DNA of 64,000 nucleotides from Phosphoribacter sp037045055 (lineage in GTDB: Bacteria; Actinomycetota; Actinomycetes; Actinomycetales; Dermatophilaceae): the NCBI GenBank assembly GCA_037045055.1, contig JBAOHJ010000001.1:620001-684000 (forward strand). Reading direction: 5' to 3'. Every line of letters starts with the position of its first letter. Position 1 is the stretch's first letter. The position numbers were made by a program, and so were the translations under genes. This document shows positions 9,111-16,534 of this stretch, piece after piece. A model generated the notes under the pieces. That model did no database searches, was not told the origin of the DNA, and saw nothing but the letters and a program-made list of their open reading frames with translations.

Positions 9111-10637
9111 TCAGTGCCCCGAGAGGGGGTGCGCGGACCGTCTCGGCAGCAGGAAGGCCAGCAGCCAGGTGAGCGCGAGCAGGGCCGCGGCGGCGGCGAA
9201 GGACGCCTGGGCCGCCTGGCCGAATCCGCCCAGCCGGTCGACCGGCAGGCCCTCGACCCGGCCGAGGAACAGGGTCCCGACGGAGGCGACGCCCACGGCC
9301 CCGCCCACCTGCTGGATGCTCGTCAGGGCCCCGGAGGCCGACCCGGACTCGTGGTCGTCGACGCCGGAGAGGGCCAGGTCGAAGAACGGGGACATGGTCA
9401 TCCCCGTGCCCACCCCGGCCAGGCCCAGCCAGGCCGCGACCGCCCCGGCACTTGCGGCCGCGGACCCGGCGGCCGCGACCGCCCCGAGGCCGAGCAGACC
9501 CACCGCTGCCACGGCCAGACCCACGTGCATGAGGGTGCGGCCCAGCCGCTGTTGCAGGCCGGCGGCGACGCCGAAGCCGGCCACCATCCCCACCGCCATG
9601 GGCATGCCGGCCAGTCCGGCCCGGGTGGGGGTGTACCCGAGCCCCAGCTGCAAGTAGAGGGTCAGCACCAGCGAGAGGGCGGAGATCGCCGCGAACAGCG
9701 TCAGGCCCACGAGCAGGCCACCGGTGAACGCGCGTTTGCCGAAGACCGACGGGACGACGACGGTGGGTCGCCCGCGGGCGTCCCGTCGCGCCTGGTGGAT
9801 GGCGAAGGTCACGACGAGGGCCAGCGCCGCGAGGATCAGGGCGACGCACCACGGCGGCCAGCCGTAGCCGCGCCCCTCGATCAGCGCGAAGACCAGCCCC
9901 GCCATGCCCGCCGCGGCCATCAGGGCCCCCGCCGGATCGAGCCCCACCCGCCGATCCGGCGTGTCGGCGGGCAGCAGTCGAAGACCGGCCAGCAGGGCCA
10001 GCAGGCCGATCGGCAGGTTGACGGCGAACACCGCCCGCCAGCCGAGCCCGAGCAGGTCCGCGTCGATGAGCCACCCGGCCAGCACCGGCCCACCCACCGA
10101 CGACACCCCCATGATCGGTCCGAAGGCCCCGAAGGCCGTGGCCATCTGCGTGGGCGGGAACATCGCCCGGATCATGCCCAGCCCTTGCGGGAGCATGAGC
10201 GCACCGAGCAGGCCCTGCGCCACCCGGGTCGCCAGCAGCATCCCCGGGGACAGGGCCGCCGCGCACAGGCCGGAGGCGAGGACGAACCCGCCCATCCCGA
10301 CGAGGAAGACCCGTCTGCGCCCGTATCGGTCCCCCAGTCGTCCGCCGACCAGCAGCCCGGCCGCCATGGCCACGGCATACCCCGCCGTGAGCCACTGGAT
10401 CGTCGTGTCGCCGCCGCCGAGGTCACGCACCACCGACGGGCCGGCGATGACCGTGACGAGCGAGTCGAGCAGGTCCATGACCTCGACGCCAAGGATGACC
10501 AGCAGGGCCGGCCAGCGCCACCGATAGCCCGGCCGCACGGCCTGCTCGGTGGCCACGGGCCGCGCCGCGGTCGACGGCTCGGCCGACGTCACCGGCACCG
10601 CCGCGGTCGACGGCTCGGCCGAGGTCACCGGGTCCAT
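9111..10637 (-). CDS. MFS drug exporter, DHA2 (QacA/EmrB-like) family
   Basis: Proton-driven exporter of about 14 membrane segments (508 residues). It has the family pattern VTVIAGPSVVRDLGGGDTTIQW after the first segment and GGRLGDRYGRRRVFLVG as loop motif A. The ATG at 10637 is placed by AGGAGG just upstream. The N-terminal cytoplasmic tail contains an exact 12-residue duplication (PVTSAEPSTAA plus one residue, twice; 36-bp DNA repeat at 10560-10631), presumably a recent slippage event. It diverges from the TetR gene at 10764 across a region rich in inverted repeats, so it is probably repressed by that regulator. The substrate is unknown. Confidence 0.85.
   Translation of the reverse strand: MDPVTSAEPSTAAVPVTSAEPSTAARPVATEQAVRPGYRWRWPALLVILGVEVMDLLDSLVTVIAGPSVVRDLGGGDTTIQWLTAGYAVAMAAGLLVGGRLGDRYGRRRVFLVGMGGFVLASGLCAAALSPGMLLATRVAQGLLGALMLPQGLGMIRAMFPPTQMATAFGAFGPIMGVSSVGGPVLAGWLIDADLLGLGWRAVFAVNLPIGLLALLAGLRLLPADTPDRRVGLDPAGALMAAAGMAGLVFALIEGRGYGWPPWCVALILAALALVVTFAIHQARRDARGRPTVVVPSVFGKRAFTGGLLVGLTLFAAISALSLVLTLYLQLGLGYTPTRAGLAGMPMAVGMVAGFGVAAGLQQRLGRTLMHVGLAVAAVGLLGLGAVAAAGSAAASAGAVAAWLGLAGVGTGMTMSPFFDLALSGVDDHESGSASGALTSIQQVGGAVGVASVGTLFLGRVEGLPVDRLGGFGQAAQASFAAAAALLALTWLLAFLLPRRSAHPLSGH
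10560..10631 (-). repeat. 36-bp in-frame tandem repeat in the exporter N-terminus
   Basis: Two adjacent 36-base units differing at only a few positions encode a twice-repeated Pro/Thr/Ser/Ala-rich 12-mer before the first membrane segment. The high identity suggests a recent duplication. Confidence 0.85.
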
Positions 10638-10675
10638 CGTCGTCCTCCTCCGCTCGGGCCTCTCGACTCGAACAA

Positions 10676-10718
10676 CGTTCGTGTCCAACGAACGCTGTTC
10701 TCCCATGGAACGTCGTTC
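10676..10718. promoter_or_regulatory. putative TetR operators between divergent exporter and regulator
   Basis: Two inverted repeats share the half-site CGTTCG/CGAACG: CGTTCG-N7-CGAACG at 10676-10694, and GAACG-T-CGTTC at 10708-10718. They lie between the exporter start (10637) and the tetR start (10764), where a TetR-family autorepressor normally binds. The assignment rests on position and symmetry only. Confidence 0.6.
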
Positions 10719-10763
10719 GTGTCAAGTAGCCTGGTTCGTCACCGGGGCAGGAGGAGGTATGCC

Positions 10764-11495
10764 GTGGCGTCGCCGACCATCCCGGCCCCGCCCTGGCTGC
10801 CCGCCCCCAAGGCGCGCCGGCAACGCTCCCCCCTGACCCTGGAGGGCATCGTCACCGAGGCCCTGCGCATCGTCGACGCCGAGGGCATCGACGCGGTGAC
10901 CATGCGCCGGATCGCCTCGGCCCTGGGCACCGGCCCCGCCTCGCTGTACTCCTACGTCAGCGGCAAGGACGAGGTGCTGCGGCTGGCCCACGACCGGGTC
11001 CTGGACCAGATCGACCTGCCCGACTTGGCCGAGCTGTCGTGGGCCGACGCGATCCGCGCCTGGGCACACGCCACCTACGACGCCTACCGCCGGCACAACG
11101 ACATCGCCAGGCTGAGCTTCGCGGACATCCCCACCGGCCCGCGCACCCTGGCCCTGTTCGAGGCGCTGCTGCGTGCCCTGCTGGACGGCGGCATACCGCC
11201 GCAGGTCGCCGCCTGGAGCGTCGACCGGCTGGCCCTGTTCGTCGCGGCGGACGCCTACGAGGGGTGGGTGTTCGGACAACGCTTCCAGGGGCACGACGCG
11301 GCGGCTCAGCGACGCGCCGCCGGGTGGTTCGACGAGGTCCACGCGTACTTCTGCGCGCTGCCCCGCGAGTCCTTCCCCACCATCGTCGAGCATGCCGACG
11401 TGCTCTTCGCCGGGGACGGCGAGGCGCGGTTCGGCTTCGGCCTGGAGATGTTCGTCGCCGGCCTGGCCACGACCGTGACGAAGCGTCGCCGATGA
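10764..11495 (+). CDS. TetR-family transcriptional regulator
   Basis: 243-residue repressor. The N-terminal helix-turn-helix domain spans about residues 20-70 (LTLEGIVTEALRIVDAEG ... ALGTGPASLYSYVSGKDEVL), and a TetR_C-type ligand domain follows. The GTG at 10764 follows GAGGAGG at 10751-10757; the ATG at 10759 is out of frame. The octamer GTATGCCG occupies exactly the spacer between ribosome-binding site and start codon (10757-10764). The gene probably controls the divergent exporter and its own operon, whose next gene overlaps it by four bases (ATGA). Confidence 0.88.
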   Translation: MASPTIPAPPWLPAPKARRQRSPLTLEGIVTEALRIVDAEGIDAVTMRRIASALGTGPASLYSYVSGKDEVLRLAHDRVLDQIDLPDLAELSWADAIRAWAHATYDAYRRHNDIARLSFADIPTGPRTLALFEALLRALLDGGIPPQVAAWSVDRLALFVAADAYEGWVFGQRFQGHDAAAQRRAAGWFDEVHAYFCALPRESFPTIVEHADVLFAGDGEARFGFGLEMFVAGLATTVTKRRR

Positions 11496-12703
11496 CCCAG
11501 CCCGCCCACCGGCACCACCTGCCCGAGATCGCCCTGCCGCCGATGTGGGTGATGGCGGCCGCCCTGCTCGCGGTGGCCGCGAACCTGCGCAGCGTGATGG
11601 CCGGCGTGCCACCCCTCGTCGAGGCGATCACCCGCGACCTGCACCTGTCCAACGCCGCCGCCGGCGCCCTGACCACCCTGCCGGTGCTGTGCATGGGCCT
11701 GTTCGCCCCGGTCGCCCAATGGCTCGGCGCACGGATCGGCCCGGTGCAGTCGGTGCTGGTGGCCACGGTGTGCGTCTGCGTCGGCACGTTCGGTCGGTTG
11801 TGGGGTTCCCAGGTGGCCGTCCTGTATGCCGCCACCTTCGTCGCGGGGGTGGGCATCGCCGTGGCCGGGGCGCTGCTGCCCCGGTTGGTCAAGGCGCTGT
11901 TCCCCCCGGAACGCTCCGGGACCATCACCGGGCTGTACATGTTCGCGATGATGGGCGGGGCCACCGCGTCCGCCGCCCTGGCCGTGCCGCTGGCCGACCG
12001 GCTCGGGTCCTGGCAGGCCTCGCTGGCCTCGTGGTCGGTCCTCGGCGTGGTGGGCGCGGCGGCCTGGGCACCGTTCACGCTCACCGCCCGGCGCCGCCTG
12101 CCGGCCCCGCCGCGGGCCGAGCGGGTGGCCCTGCCCTGGCGCCACCCCACGGCGGTCCTGCTCGCGGCATACCTCACCGTGCAGTCCTGGGAGTTCTACT
12201 CCTCACTGGCCTGGGTGTCCCCCACGTACGTGGCGCAGGGGTGGGCCAGGGCGCAGGCCGGCTACCTGCTCTCGGCGTTCTCCTTGGCCCAGCTGGTCTC
12301 CGGGCTGCTCGGGCCGCTGCTGGCCGACCGGGTGCGCGACCGGCGGGTGCTGCTCGCGCCGCTGGCCGGCCTGGCCACCGCCGGCATGCTCGGGCTGCTG
12401 CTGGCCCCCACCGCGGCCCCGTGGCTGTGGGTGGTGATCCTCGGGCTCGGCCAGGGCGGGGCGTTCTCGGTCGGGCTGGTGCTGCTGGTCGACTATGCCG
12501 CCAGCCCGGCGGCCAGCGGGCGCCTGACCGCGATGAGCTTCCTGGTCAGCTACTCGCTGGCTTCGGTGGGGCCGTTCGCGATGGGTGCGGTCCGCGACGT
12601 CAGCGGCGGCTTCGCCGCGGTGTGGGCCGTGCTCTGCGCGATCATGGCGGTGCAGGTGACCCTGGCGATGTTCCTGCGCCCCGGGCTGGCCCGCACCCCG
12701 TGA
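11492..12703 (+). CDS. MFS transporter, CynX/NimT-like
   Basis: 403-residue permease with about 12 membrane segments. The opening segment with AVAANLRSVMAGVPPLVEAI and the loop GARIGPVQSVLVATVCVCVGTF match the cyanate/nitroimidazole (CynX/NimT) branch of the major facilitator superfamily. It is translationally coupled to tetR upstream and to the first crcB downstream (GTGA). Its substrate cannot be read from the sequence; placement beside fluoride channels suggests export or uptake of a small anion or toxic compound, which is inference. Confidence 0.78.
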   Translation: MTQPAHRHHLPEIALPPMWVMAAALLAVAANLRSVMAGVPPLVEAITRDLHLSNAAAGALTTLPVLCMGLFAPVAQWLGARIGPVQSVLVATVCVCVGTFGRLWGSQVAVLYAATFVAGVGIAVAGALLPRLVKALFPPERSGTITGLYMFAMMGGATASAALAVPLADRLGSWQASLASWSVLGVVGAAAWAPFTLTARRRLPAPPRAERVALPWRHPTAVLLAAYLTVQSWEFYSSLAWVSPTYVAQGWARAQAGYLLSAFSLAQLVSGLLGPLLADRVRDRRVLLAPLAGLATAGMLGLLLAPTAAPWLWVVILGLGQGGAFSVGLVLLVDYAASPAASGRLTAMSFLVSYSLASVGPFAMGAVRDVSGGFAAVWAVLCAIMAVQVTLAMFLRPGLARTP

Positions 12704-13137
12704 CCCAGCGGCGTGTCGACCGGGTCCTGCTGCGCCTGCCGGTCTGGGCGCTCGTGGCCCTCGGCGGCGCCCTGGGCACCGTCGCGCGCCTGGTCGTCGT
12801 CGACCTGCTCACCGTGCCGGACGGCTTCAGCCCCGGGGTGGCGGCCGCCAACGTCACCGGCGCGTTCGCCCTCGGGGTGGTCGCGGTCTACCCGTTCCAC
12901 GACCGGCACCTGCACCACACCCGGGCCTTCTTCGGCACCGGGGTCCTCGGCGCGTTCACGACGTTCTCGGCGATCTCGGTGGCGTTCGTCGACGGGACGG
13001 ACGCCGCGCAGGCCTGGCTCACCCTCGGGGTGAGTGTGCTCGTCGGCCTGGTCGGGGCCTGGGCCGGGCTGCGGCTCGGCCGCGCCGGGCCCTCGGCGAT
13101 GCGCGGCGACCCCCGCCAGGACGAGGACGACCTGTGA
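12700..13137 (+). CDS. crcB: fluoride channel subunit CrcB/Fluc (first)
   Basis: Small four-helix membrane protein (145 residues) that lets fluoride leave the cell. It shows the family motifs GGALGTVARL, NVTGAFALG and GVLGAFTTFSAIS. Actinobacteria commonly carry two neighbouring copies that form an antiparallel heterodimer, as here. The GTG start overlaps the MFS stop, and the stop overlaps the next crcB start (GTGA). A short acidic tail (DPRQDEDDL) follows the last helix. Confidence 0.9.
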   Translation: MTQRRVDRVLLRLPVWALVALGGALGTVARLVVVDLLTVPDGFSPGVAAANVTGAFALGVVAVYPFHDRHLHHTRAFFGTGVLGAFTTFSAISVAFVDGTDAAQAWLTLGVSVLVGLVGAWAGLRLGRAGPSAMRGDPRQDEDDL

Positions 13138-13544
13138 GGACGCTCGGGCCGTGGGTCGTGCTCGGCGCCGTCGCCGCCGGTGCGTCGGGGGCGGTGCTGC
13201 GGTGGGCGCTGGTGCGGTGGTGGCACGAGGTGCTCCGGCGATGGCGCCCCGGCCGACCGCCCTTCCCGGTGGGGGTGCTCGTGGCGAACACCCTGGCGTC
13301 CCTCGGTGCCGGCATGGCGGTGTCCGGGTCGCACGCCGGGGACGCCGCCTGGCGAGAGGTCGCCGTCGGGGGGTTCGCCGGTGGGCTGTCGACGCTGTCC
13401 ACCCTCGCCGTCGACACCGTCGCGATGTGGCAGGCCGGGCAGCGGTGGGCCGCGGCGCTCAACGTCGTGAGCACGGTCGGGCTGGGCATCGTCGCCGCTG
13501 CGGCCGGGGTCGGCGGGGTCGGCATGGCCGGGATCGGTCGTTAG
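13134..13544 (+). CDS. crcB: fluoride channel subunit CrcB/Fluc (second)
   Basis: Partner of the preceding gene (136 residues, four hydrophobic helices). Motifs are more diverged: GASGAVLRWAL, VLVANTLASLGAG in place of the usual N-x-x-G-S/A-F, and GFAGGLSTLSTLAVD for the phenylalanine/threonine box. The missing canonical phenylalanines suggest that it works only as the second half of a heterodimer. It is the last gene of the tetR-MFS-crcB-crcB operon. Confidence 0.85.
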   Translation: MRTLGPWVVLGAVAAGASGAVLRWALVRWWHEVLRRWRPGRPPFPVGVLVANTLASLGAGMAVSGSHAGDAAWREVAVGGFAGGLSTLSTLAVDTVAMWQAGQRWAAALNVVSTVGLGIVAAAAGVGGVGMAGIGR

Positions 13545-13565
13545 GGAGGTCGGCCGCCGGGGTGC

Positions 13566-14015
13566 TCAGGGCTCGCGGGCCTCGCCGAGCGCTTGGATGA
13601 GCGCGGCCAGCCGGGAGGCCTCGGTCAGCGATCGCGGGCCGTCGGCGCGTTGGATGCCCATGACGGCCACCTGGTCGGTGTCGCTGAGCTCCAGCGACGG
13701 CCAGGGCATCCCGTGACCGAACTGCATCCCGACGATCTGCGCCCAGGGCAACCGGCGGGTGAGGAACAGGTTGCGCACCACCAGGCCCTCGCGGTCGGGC
13801 ACCGCCTTGATCGTGGCGTAGCGCCAGAACACGGCAGCGAGCACCCACCCGATCGACGCGAAGAAGAACCGGTCGCCGACGCCCCACTGCATCAGGGCGT
13901 TGTCCGGGATGACCAGGCCGATGCCGGTGAACACGGCGACCGAGGCCACGGCCAGCGCGGTGGCGACGTAGCGCCCGCGTCGGGGACGGAACACCTCGAA
14001 CGGGTCGCCGCTCAC
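13566..14015 (-). CDS. PH-domain membrane protein
   Basis: 149-residue protein with two N-terminal hydrophobic helices (about residues 20-40 and 55-75) followed by a short bacterial PH-like domain (bPH family; RNLFLTRRLPWAQIVGMQF). Function is unknown. The GTG start overlaps the hisG stop by four bases, so it is the last gene of the his-related transcript; similar PH-domain genes follow hisG in other actinobacteria. No catalytic residues are visible. Confidence 0.7.
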   Translation of the reverse strand: MSGDPFEVFRPRRGRYVATALAVASVAVFTGIGLVIPDNALMQWGVGDRFFFASIGWVLAAVFWRYATIKAVPDREGLVVRNLFLTRRLPWAQIVGMQFGHGMPWPSLELSDTDQVAVMGIQRADGPRSLTEASRLAALIQALGEAREP

Positions 14016-14857
14016 AGCCGGCACGCCGCGATGCCGGTGACGAGGATGGCCCGGGCCCCCAGGTCGTAGAGCTCGTCCATGACCCGGTTGGTCAGCGCCC
14101 GCGGCACCATGGCGCGCACCGCGACCCACGCGGGGTCCTGCAGCGGCGACACCGTCGGCGACTCCAGGCCCGGGGTGATCGCGCAGGCCTTATCGACCAG
14201 GTGGACCGGGCAGTCGTAATCCATCATCACGTAGCTGCGTGCGGTGACCACGCCCTGCAGCCGCCGGCGCAGCACCCCGGCGCCGTTGTCCTCGGCCACC
14301 GCCGCCCGACGGATGAGGACGGCCTCGGAGCGCAGGATCGGCTCTCCGAACACCTCCAGGCCCTGAGTGCGCAGGGTGACCCCGGTCTCGACGACGTCGG
14401 CGATGACGTCGGCCACCCCGAGGGTGATCGCCGTCTCCACCGCCCCGTCGAGGCGCACCACCGTCGCGCGCACACCGGCCCGGGCCAGATGCATGGCCAC
14501 CAGGCCCGGGTAGCTGGTCGCGACCCGGGCGCCGGCGACGTCGGCGACGGTGCGCGCGACGCCGGCGGGCGCGGCATACCGGAACGTGGAGCGGCCGAAG
14601 CCCAGGGTCATGACCTCCACCGCGTCGCTGCCGGAGTCCAGCAGCAGGTCGCGGCCGGTGATGCCGGCGTCGACGGTGCCCGACCCCACGTAGATCGCGA
14701 TGTCGCGCGGACGCAGGTAGAAGAACTCGACGTCGTGGTCGGTGTCCACGACGACGAGCTCCTTGGTGTCCCGGCGGGTCTTGTAGCCGGCCTCGCGGAG
14801 CATCTCCGCCGCGGCTTCGGCGAGGGAGCCCTTGTTGGGCACGGCGATTCGCAGCAT
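14012..14857 (-). CDS. hisG: ATP phosphoribosyltransferase (long form)
   Basis: First enzyme of histidine synthesis, joining ATP and PRPP. The 281 residues match the long, feedback-inhibited HisG: catalytic part opening LRIAVPNKGSLAEAA, PRPP-type loop near GITGRDLLLDSG, and a C-terminal ACT-like regulatory domain (about residues 210-281). It lies 12 bases downstream of hisE, so the first two steps of the pathway are cotranscribed away from any other his genes. Confidence 0.93.
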   Translation of the reverse strand: MLRIAVPNKGSLAEAAAEMLREAGYKTRRDTKELVVVDTDHDVEFFYLRPRDIAIYVGSGTVDAGITGRDLLLDSGSDAVEVMTLGFGRSTFRYAAPAGVARTVADVAGARVATSYPGLVAMHLARAGVRATVVRLDGAVETAITLGVADVIADVVETGVTLRTQGLEVFGEPILRSEAVLIRRAAVAEDNGAGVLRRRLQGVVTARSYVMMDYDCPVHLVDKACAITPGLESPTVSPLQDPAWVAVRAMVPRALTNRVMDELYDLGARAILVTGIAACRL

Positions 14858-14869
14858 GGGGAGTCCGGC

Positions 14870-15133
14870 TCAGAGGTGGGCGTAGACGTCGTCGAGGGTC
14901 AGCCCGCGGGCCAACATGAGGACCTGCACGTGGTAGAGCAGCTGGCTGATCTCCTGGGCGGTGCGCGCGCCGGACTCGTGCTCGGCGGCCATCCACGCCT
15001 CGGCGGCCTCCTCGAGGACCTTCTTGCCGATCGCGTGGACGCCGGCGTCGAGGGCGGCGACCGTGCCCGACCCGGCCGGCCGGGTGGTCGCCCGGTCGGA
15101 CAGCTCGGCGAACAGCGCCTCGAACGTCTTCAC
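14870..15133 (-). CDS. hisE: phosphoribosyl-ATP pyrophosphatase
   Basis: Second step of histidine synthesis (hydrolysis of PR-ATP to PR-AMP). The 87-residue all-alpha MazG-like protein has the metal-binding pattern KKVLEEAAEAW and E-ISQLLYHVQVLM. It is a stand-alone HisE, as usual in actinobacteria, where HisI is separate. It starts the hisE-hisG transcript, just downstream of the large hairpin that ends the riboflavin operon. Confidence 0.92.
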   Translation of the reverse strand: MKTFEALFAELSDRATTRPAGSGTVAALDAGVHAIGKKVLEEAAEAWMAAEHESGARTAQEISQLLYHVQVLMLARGLTLDDVYAHL

Positions 15134-15158
15134 GAGGGGACAGCCTATCCAGAGTCGA

Positions 15159-15213
15159 TATGCCGCCCCGCCGCGCCTGCGCGGGCCGCCCCACCGCGCG
15201 GCGCGACGGCATA
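15159..15213 (-). terminator. large hairpin closed by paired octamer words, end of the rib operon
   Basis: Outer stem TATGCCG (15159-15165) pairs with CGGCATA (15207-15213). Inside it GCCGCGC (15170-15176) pairs with GCGCGGC (15196-15202), across a 4-by-4 internal loop. It lies between the last rib-operon gene and hisE. Both outer arms are copies or near-copies of the window-wide octamer, like the DUS pairs that act as terminators in Neisseria (analogy only). Confidence 0.6.
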
Positions 15214-15242
15214 CCCGCCGGGCCGTCGTGCCGACCCGGTGC

Positions 15243-16001
15243 TCAGGTCGTGGCGGACGCCTTCAGCGGCGCCCCCGAGCCGCGCTCGGCCCGGGTGGCC
15301 TTGACCCACTGGGTGAAGCCGTAGAGGACGAAGAACCCGTAGAACGTGTACATCACCGCGGTCGGCACGTAGCCGGTGGCGAAGCCCATGGGCACGCCGA
15401 CGAGGTCGACGGCGATCCAGCACAGCCAGAACTCGTTCCAGCCCCGGGCCATCGCGTAGGTGGCGAGCATCGACCCGACGAAGATCCACGCGTCGCACCA
15501 GAAGTACCACCACTGCGGGGTCCAGTACGGGTTCGGCGCCAGGTTGGTGAGGTAGACGAACACCTGGTGCGCGAGGACGGTGCCGACCACCCAGACGCCC
15601 ACCAGGGTTAGGCGCTCGGCCGTGCTGGCCCAGCGCGGGGTGATCGCCGGGGCGTCGACGCCGGCCCCGCGGGCACGACGGCTCTCGTTCCACCGCCACC
15701 ACCCGTAGAGGCTGGTGGCGAAGAGGAACACCTGCCGGCCGGACTGCCCGAACAGCGGGACCCGGGAGTCGGCGCCGAACGCCGCGCCGATGTAGACGAA
15801 GAACAGCATGACGTTGGCGAGGATGCCGATCGGCCAGGCCCAGACCCGCCGCTTCATGCCGTACCACGCCGAGACGACGCCGATGAGCACACCGATCAGC
15901 TCGAGCCAGTGCAGTTGGTAGGACCCGATGGGCAGCGCGGCGTCGATGATCTTCTGGAAGACGTTCTGGGCGTCGTCGGCCGCGATGGCGAGAGTGGTCA
16001 T
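15243..16001 (-). CDS. ribM: PnuC-family vitamin transporter, probably riboflavin importer RibM/PnuX
   Basis: 252-residue PnuC-family protein with about seven membrane segments and aromatic-rich motifs (LYGWWRWNESRR, WWYFWCDAWIF, WNEFWLCWIAVDLVGVP). PnuC itself moves nicotinamide riboside, but the homologue placed in FMN-riboswitch-controlled rib operons of Corynebacterium and Streptomyces (RibM/PnuX) moves riboflavin. Here the gene is the last of such an operon, overlapping the ribH stop by four bases (ATGA). That context makes riboflavin uptake the best call, though the sequence alone cannot exclude nicotinamide riboside. Confidence 0.75.
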   Translation of the reverse strand: MTTLAIAADDAQNVFQKIIDAALPIGSYQLHWLELIGVLIGVVSAWYGMKRRVWAWPIGILANVMLFFVYIGAAFGADSRVPLFGQSGRQVFLFATSLYGWWRWNESRRARGAGVDAPAITPRWASTAERLTLVGVWVVGTVLAHQVFVYLTNLAPNPYWTPQWWYFWCDAWIFVGSMLATYAMARGWNEFWLCWIAVDLVGVPMGFATGYVPTAVMYTFYGFFVLYGFTQWVKATRAERGSGAPLKASATT

Positions 16002-16534
16002 GACTGGGTACTCGTCCTCGGTGTCGTGTCGATAGGGGCGGGGTCCGGGGTGGGGTCCGGGGCGGCGGTCGCTGCGGATCGTAGCGCCCGGACCGTCGCC
16101 ACGGCGGCGACGGCGGCGTCGTGGCCCTTGTCCTCGGCGGACCCCGGCAGGCCGGCGCGGTCCAGGGCCTGCGCCTCGTCGTCGCAGGTGAGCACGCCGA
16201 ACCCGACCGGCACCGCGGTGCGCACCGCGACCTCGGTCAGCCCGACGGTGGCCGCCGTACAGACGTAGTCGAAGTGCGGGGTGCCCCCGCGGATGACCAC
16301 GCCGAGCGCGACGAGCGCGTCGTGGTCGGGGGCCAGGGTGGCGCACGCGACCGGCAGCTCGAAGGTCCCCGGTACCCGCACGAGCGCGACGTCGGTGACC
16401 CCGCAGTCGGCCAGCCCGCGGCGGGCTCCGGCGACCAGCCCGTCCATGACCTGCTCGTGCCACGAGGCGGCGACGACCGCGACCCGCAGCCCGGCGCCGT
16501 CGACGGTCAGCGCCGGCGCACCGAAGCCGCTCAT
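15998..16534 (-). CDS. ribH: 6,7-dimethyl-8-ribityllumazine synthase
   Basis: Condenses 5-amino-6-ribitylaminouracil with 3,4-dihydroxy-2-butanone-4-phosphate. The 178 residues contain the lumazine synthase motifs SWHEQVMDGL, VPGTFELPVA, GVVIRGGTPHFDYV with the catalytic His, and a VLTCDDEAQALDRAG segment. An unusual proline/threonine-rich tail of roughly 25 residues follows the core. It overlaps ribBA upstream and the transporter downstream by four bases each. Confidence 0.93.
   Translation of the reverse strand: MSGFGAPALTVDGAGLRVAVVAASWHEQVMDGLVAGARRGLADCGVTDVALVRVPGTFELPVACATLAPDHDALVALGVVIRGGTPHFDYVCTAATVGLTEVAVRTAVPVGFGVLTCDDEAQALDRAGLPGSAEDKGHDAAVAAVATVRALRSAATAAPDPTPDPAPIDTTPRTSTQS

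Noticed and set aside
7503..11495. A continuous plus-strand frame of more than 1300 codons across lpdA and the exporter
   Set aside because: It runs antisense to two well-recognised genes and is a by-product of high G+C; only its last part, from 10764, is the real TetR gene.
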